64,000 bases of DNA from Owenia fusiformis (lineage: Eukaryota; Annelida; Polychaeta; Sabellida; Oweniidae), in assembly GCA_903813345.2 (NCBI GenBank), contig CAIIXF020000006.1:31292024-31356023 (forward strand). Direction: 5' to 3'. The notes beneath the pieces were generated by a model. It was not told the origin of the DNA and did not search any database. It worked only from the letters and a program-made list of their open reading frames with translations. Positions 42,201-48,200 of the stretch are shown here, piece after piece. Position numbers and translations under genes: made by a program. Numbering within the stretch: the first letter of the stretch is position 1; every line of letters begins with the position of its first letter.

Positions 42201-45200
42201 TTGGTGCAGTTTTGTTTTTAAAGGGTTAGGCCAACCAGGGTTTGAGAATAATTTTGCTATGACTTTAAGAGGAATCAAATGGCTAATAATTTTAAATATT
42301 ACTTACAGTGACCAAGTTGTATCTTTTCAGGATGCGAAAAGCATAAAAGTATATCGCATGTTTTTCTGTTTGTGTATTGTGGAAATTGCATCATAAGATT
42401 ATGATGATTTTAGTCTATCAAGAAACATATTCCTGCTGGACGGGATAATGTTATCTTTGGGATATCTTGTCTTTAAGTTTCTGATTTTGTTTTTTTATTG
42501 TTTTATTCCACACTATTTGTTATGAGATTTTGCCATGTACATGCTCGAAATACTATGGTTATTTCCCGAGCGGCAACTGGATAATGTTATGATGACGATC
42601 ATAAATTGTCAAATTTAGGGTTCAATAGAGAATTGAATTGAAGCCCAGGCAAGTGGTTTTCTCAGTTTTGTAAGAAAGTACAAACTGTGGATCCTACAAC
42701 GAGATTTTGTTATGACAGCCATCAATCATCAGGTTTAGTGAAATGAATACATGAGAGATTAGTCATTTATATTTGAATATAGCAATTTGTTTGTATTTGT
42801 GCAATACATAGCGCTAAGTATGAAAATATAGAATTCTTTGGAAAATCCAAAGTAAAATGCTATTGTGCACTGAGGTGTTACTGATTTACTTTCGGAAACA
42901 AAGTCCTAGCAAGAGGGGGCGACCTGATGAAAAGGTTTTAGTAATCTTGGCAGAGTGAGTCTGAAACCCATGTTGCATTATTGATGTTAATGTTAAATCG
43001 CTAGATATGTATAATTGTGTTATTACTTTTTGGAATTTGTCCTGCCTATTATGGAAATCATGTTAAGCCATATTTATATTCTTTCTTACTGTTCGTAAGC
43101 AATTTGCATCTTTTATTTTAAAAGACTAACCACTCAGTGCATTTTAAAGATAAAGACAAGTTTCACAAGTAACAATCAGAGATCATTTTGAAGAATAGAG
43201 AGAAAATGTAAATAATTTCATGAAGAGTTGAAGTTGAAGAGTTGCTAGAAGAGTTGAAAAACGCTCAGTCATGAAAGACAAGTCAAGTGAAAAGTTTGTA
43301 TGTTGAAGAGATAGAAAGACTAGTTACTTGTCAATGAAGAGAAATTGATGTCTTGAAGAAAATTAAATTCATGAAGAGTTTAGAACACGAAGAAGACTTG
43401 TTTATGTCACATAAAAAAGCAAGTTAAAGACATGTTAATAAAAAATGTTTCTTAAAGACACTTTTGGAGAACTTTTTGAGAATTAAAAAATTAATTGCCC
43501 GGGATCTCAGTAAGCGATTTCCTATGACGACCTGAAGTAGATGACGACTACCTAACCGTGAAGAAGCGATGAAGATGACCTGTGAAGGCGATGCCTATGT
43601 CTTATGGAGATGCAGACGACGAGGATTTCGGATGGAGTGGAGCCACAGAGGATTTCGACAACTGATGAAGGAGCTGAAGATGTACGATTTCCTGTTATTA
43701 TGAACAATTCTTTTCTCCAACGAAAACGTTTATTATGAACACTGCTACAAGGAAATGGATATTTTATTATGGATTCTTCAGCGAGGATACGGACATATTC
43801 GATAATGGACACGATGCGGACGTGCATGTGATATACGGATTATGGATATTATTTCGACTACTAAGACGGTGCATATTTTGGATTCGAAAACATTACATCG
43901 TGGACTAGATGCACGTATTACAGCATCGCATTGGATCCAGGACTAGATACGCGGATTATAAAATCGGAACTTATTATGGTTTATTATAACGACGTTTATC
44001 AACAGGAACTACGTATGAAGCAAGGATATTTGCACAAACTCTGCGTGGATATTTCATATGGATATTGGATATGGATTATACACGAACTATGTATGCGGCA
44101 CTGTGTTAGTAAACATTCATATAGGACATTGTTAAAATATCATATACATTTATTTAGATTTTGCATATTTTCAGTTTTTTAGTACGTACAATGTCAGGAG
44201 AATTGTCATTTTATTTGGGTGGGGGTTGTATAGCATTTTTCATGTTGATTCACCGTATTTTGCTGCCATCTTTCAATGGGTTTCTTATAGGTTTTGTAGG
44301 GTAAGGGATTGCCTTTCATTTCCTATAACTTGGGGGTATTTAACAGAAGTTTTGGGCTTCATTCAGTAGAGAGTTAGATCGGGGGGAACATCACACATCA
44401 TTTCTTTTCATCTTATTAATCTCATTTTCATTCTTTCTTTATCTTTGAACAGTTTTATTTTATACTGAAGAGTGTAATTGTACATGTTTAGTCTTTTACT
44501 TGGAATAAAGTATAGTTTTATGAGTATATTAATTCTGTGTTAATCTTGTCTTTTATACATTACAAGACCAATCCATATTATTTTATGAAGAACCCACAGA
44601 GCTATTTAAACAACAAAGCTCGAAGCTTCAGTATATTGTAATATCAGTGACACAAAAATAAACTATTTTAAACTAAAACTAAAACTAAAACTCTAAAAAC
44701 CAAATATGAACTATTCAGTGCGATTTGATTCATTATAAACAGTTCGTAAAACTTCGTATTAGTCTAGTTTTAAATATGATGTTCTGTTGCTTGTGCTTTC
44801 AAGGTAAACGAATGCATTAACGATTCGAAAAATACAAAAGGCAAAATGATCAAGGCAAAATAATTGGCACTCATCGATTAACTCAAATTAAGAACAATAT
44901 ATTTTCACTGGTGATCAATAATGCATTTGATTGAACCAAATGTCAAACTTTAAAGAACTTTTTGTTTTGTTTCATGGCTAGATCGTATTTATGATAAATT
45001 ACTATTTCGCAGAGGTTACATTTGGTAGCATCTTTAACATTTGTAACCCTGACCTTATAGATCAGTTTATCATTTGATTAAGTTGTAAGACATCCATTTT
45101 GGATTCTGCATTGATACATCACATTATTTCAATAATCAAATCCCCCCTACCTTCCCTTCATCCACCCCCAACATTTCTCGGCAATTGACAGCCATATGCT

Positions 45201-48200
45201 TGATTCGAAATAACATGGACTAACATGTAAACCGATGTGATGTTTTCACATTTCAAAAACATAGAAACAGTCATTATTTTCTATTATTCATAATAACTAT
45301 GTGCTTTCATTATTTTGACATGACATTTTAAAAGATAATATTATAAATAATTGATCTGTATAATATCCCTGAGTTCTGATGTTTACTACAAGGTCGGATA
45401 TTTTTTACAATTATAATGCCTTTATAATTTGTTAAATTTCTACTCACCTGACATGTAACCTCCTCTACATCACCTGAAATGTAACAGTAAGGAGGGCGAG
45501 TTGTTTGTAGAATGAATCGGGGGATTTTTTTCATGAATTTCGCTTATGTTTTTCATCCAAAAACATCAATACACTTTAAAACATTTTGTTTACTTTAAGA
45601 TTACACCATGTAATCCAACAATATATTTCTCATTTTCAAAGATAATCCATGGATTAACACCCAGGTATTTTTATTTTTCAATCTTCAGAGGGCTGGGAAT
45701 CAATGATGCTCAACGCTTTTGAATACGATAAATGCTGTTTTAAATAGGTTTTACGTATGCCAATAATTTCTCAAATTATGTAAGCTGAATGCATTCCTTA
45801 ATCCCTAGATTGCCTATCATAATAACATTATTTTGTCTTGGCCACTTAATATGTTTTGTTTCTGTCTGATCATCAAATCAAATTGTTGTTATTTAAAGAT
45901 GTCAGTCAAATCTGGTGAAACAGCACAACATTTACCTAAATAGCACGAGTACATATTATGTAACTCATCCATAATATTTCATGCATCAGGTATTAAGGCT
46001 TAGGGGATTAACTTTTACACATAAACTGAACTGACAGATGTGTATGCTTACATGTACAACTTCCAGGATTGTAAGAATTCAAAACTTGTTGATAGCCATA
46101 TTTTCCTGAATGTGACATCGAGATATTATGGCATTTATGAGTGGTAAAACATGAAAAAAGCATTTTCATTTAAAATTAGCATATGATTTGAATTGATGCC
46201 AAGAAATGTATTAGTTAACTGTATCCGTTTTACATCCATTGCAGTTGGCTACATTATAAGACAAGGCATTCACATGCAAAATGTCAACACCTGCCATTTG
46301 TTACAGACACCAATTGCCAAACACCAACTGCCAAATGATAAACACCAACCACTGAAAAACAAAAGTTGTGGTGGTGACATAAAAATGATCATGGAAAATT
46401 GTATTTTTTTTAAAGTAGGAACTTCTGAGATTATTAGAAAATTGGAAGACAAGGAAGGATTCTGGCTTGAAGATATTAGGGTTATAAATTGCAATGAAAC
46501 TAAAACAAAACATTCTTTTTCTCAAATATCACAGTGTATATTCAAATCACAAATACAATATCATACAATTACAATAAGGGTCTAGTGCACTTTCCATTAT
46601 GATATCCCCATGAACAAAATGAATCATTTTTAGGTGTAACATAAAGAATACAATGTCACATAATACTGTGGAAAATATTTGAGCGTTTGGACCCACATGG
46701 GCTGAGGTTGAGGTCATTTAGTTCAGCAAGGGTGTATTGACTTGCCATTGAATGGGCTCCATTGACTTAACATGTGGATATCATCAATTCCAATAGAGGC
46801 CATTGGTTTCTATTGATTTTCACAAAAATACACTATGACCTGAATCGATTGCAAATTAAATAATTTCACAGTATGACACAAATGATATATCACATCAGAT
46901 GTGCAAATATAAACTTTGCAATCGATTCAGGTCATACTTCAAATTAAAAGATTATACATTTTTCCATCATTTTTTTCCTACAAAATGGCTATAGAAAAAT
47001 GCTTCAAAAGCAACTTTTACACTAATGAAATCCCATACAACTTTGTAAATCCAAAGATTATACTGTTATGTTTCATTAATTAATAACATATTTGGATAAT
47101 ATGTTGGGATGTGTAGGATGCAAATGGATTTTGACAGACACAAAAAGACTTCTTGGTTTGGCATCTCTACCCCTGTACACTTTATGATTGAATATTGGCC
47201 CTAATAAGTGGCCCATTCATCAATACAGTGCTGAATATAGGTCAACAAGATACTAGTGTACATATAAATGTAATAATACCTATAGCTAGGTCTGAATATT
47301 AAACTCCAGCCAAATAGAGCCAGCACAATATTTCAACCTTTGTAACCCTTGCAAAAAGATTTTCTTGCAATAAAAATGTGAAAATAGCTTAGGGTACTTG
47401 TAAGCCAATCTGATTTTAAGGTAGATATGTCTCGATATTTTCACTAATTTTCATGATTATAAATACCGATAATGGCCTAGTCACATAGCCCGGCCGATGT
47501 CCGGCATCGGTAGAGCTCAGTGGATTTTTTTGGTGCCACCGAGCTCTCCTCATCGGAAGCAGAGCTCGGTGACGTGAATGGACTCCGTCCGGACATCTTC
47601 AGGCGACCGACCGAACACAGGCCGGTGACCGTACAGAGTCTGTCTCAAAATGGTAGTTTTTTTCTGCCGATGTGGCAGCAACTACCGGCCGGAGGTTGGC
47701 CGGACATCGGAAGGAATACGGCCGGTACCCGAGCAGGTAACAGGACACCGTGCGATCGCCGGCCGGGTTGTTAACGGGCTTTGAACAGTGACCGGCCGAT
47801 GCTTTGTCCCACATCAGCCGGAGCTCGGTCGGAGCTCAGCCGCTGTCCGTTAAAAAACCTCGTCCTCTGGTTGTCTCAGATGCACGGGACACCGAGGTTA
47901 AAATTTCACCGAGCTACCACCGATGCGGTTTTAAGCAACAAACGCCACGGATGTCCGGCTGGTGTTCGGCTGAGTTCGGTGAAAATAGCATCGCTGGCTC
48001 ATCGTAACCTCATCGGCCGGGCTATGTGACTAGGCCATAATCGATGAAAGGGACAATATTTTCACATTTGTAATTGTATGTGTATGCATGGTCCATGGTG
48101 TATGTTACCATAATTCTTTATATCCACTTAAAATGTCAAAAATATTGCCCAATTTATAATTATCAGATAATTTATTCATCACCAAAATTAGTAAAAATTA

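Larger units (their letters stand above)
40724..44630 (+). mobile_element. Non-autonomous LTR retrotransposon with identical-length LTRs (LARD/TRIM-like)
   Basis: Two 402-bp direct repeats, 40724-41125 and 44229-44630, read identically as far as I can compare by eye. GTAT flanks the element on both sides (40720-40723, 44631-44634). One base after the left LTR comes TGGTGGCAGCGGTGGGATT (41127-41145), matching the 3' end of animal tRNA-Leu plus CCA: a primer-binding site. A GGTGGGGGT purine tract precedes the right LTR. The ~3.1-kb interior has no gag or pol frame, so it must have been mobilised in trans. Confidence 0.92.

Noticed and set aside
46193-46585. 130-codon frame in foldback copy B
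   Set aside because: The same region of copy A is broken (a stop after about 60 codons) and the frame resembles no transposase.
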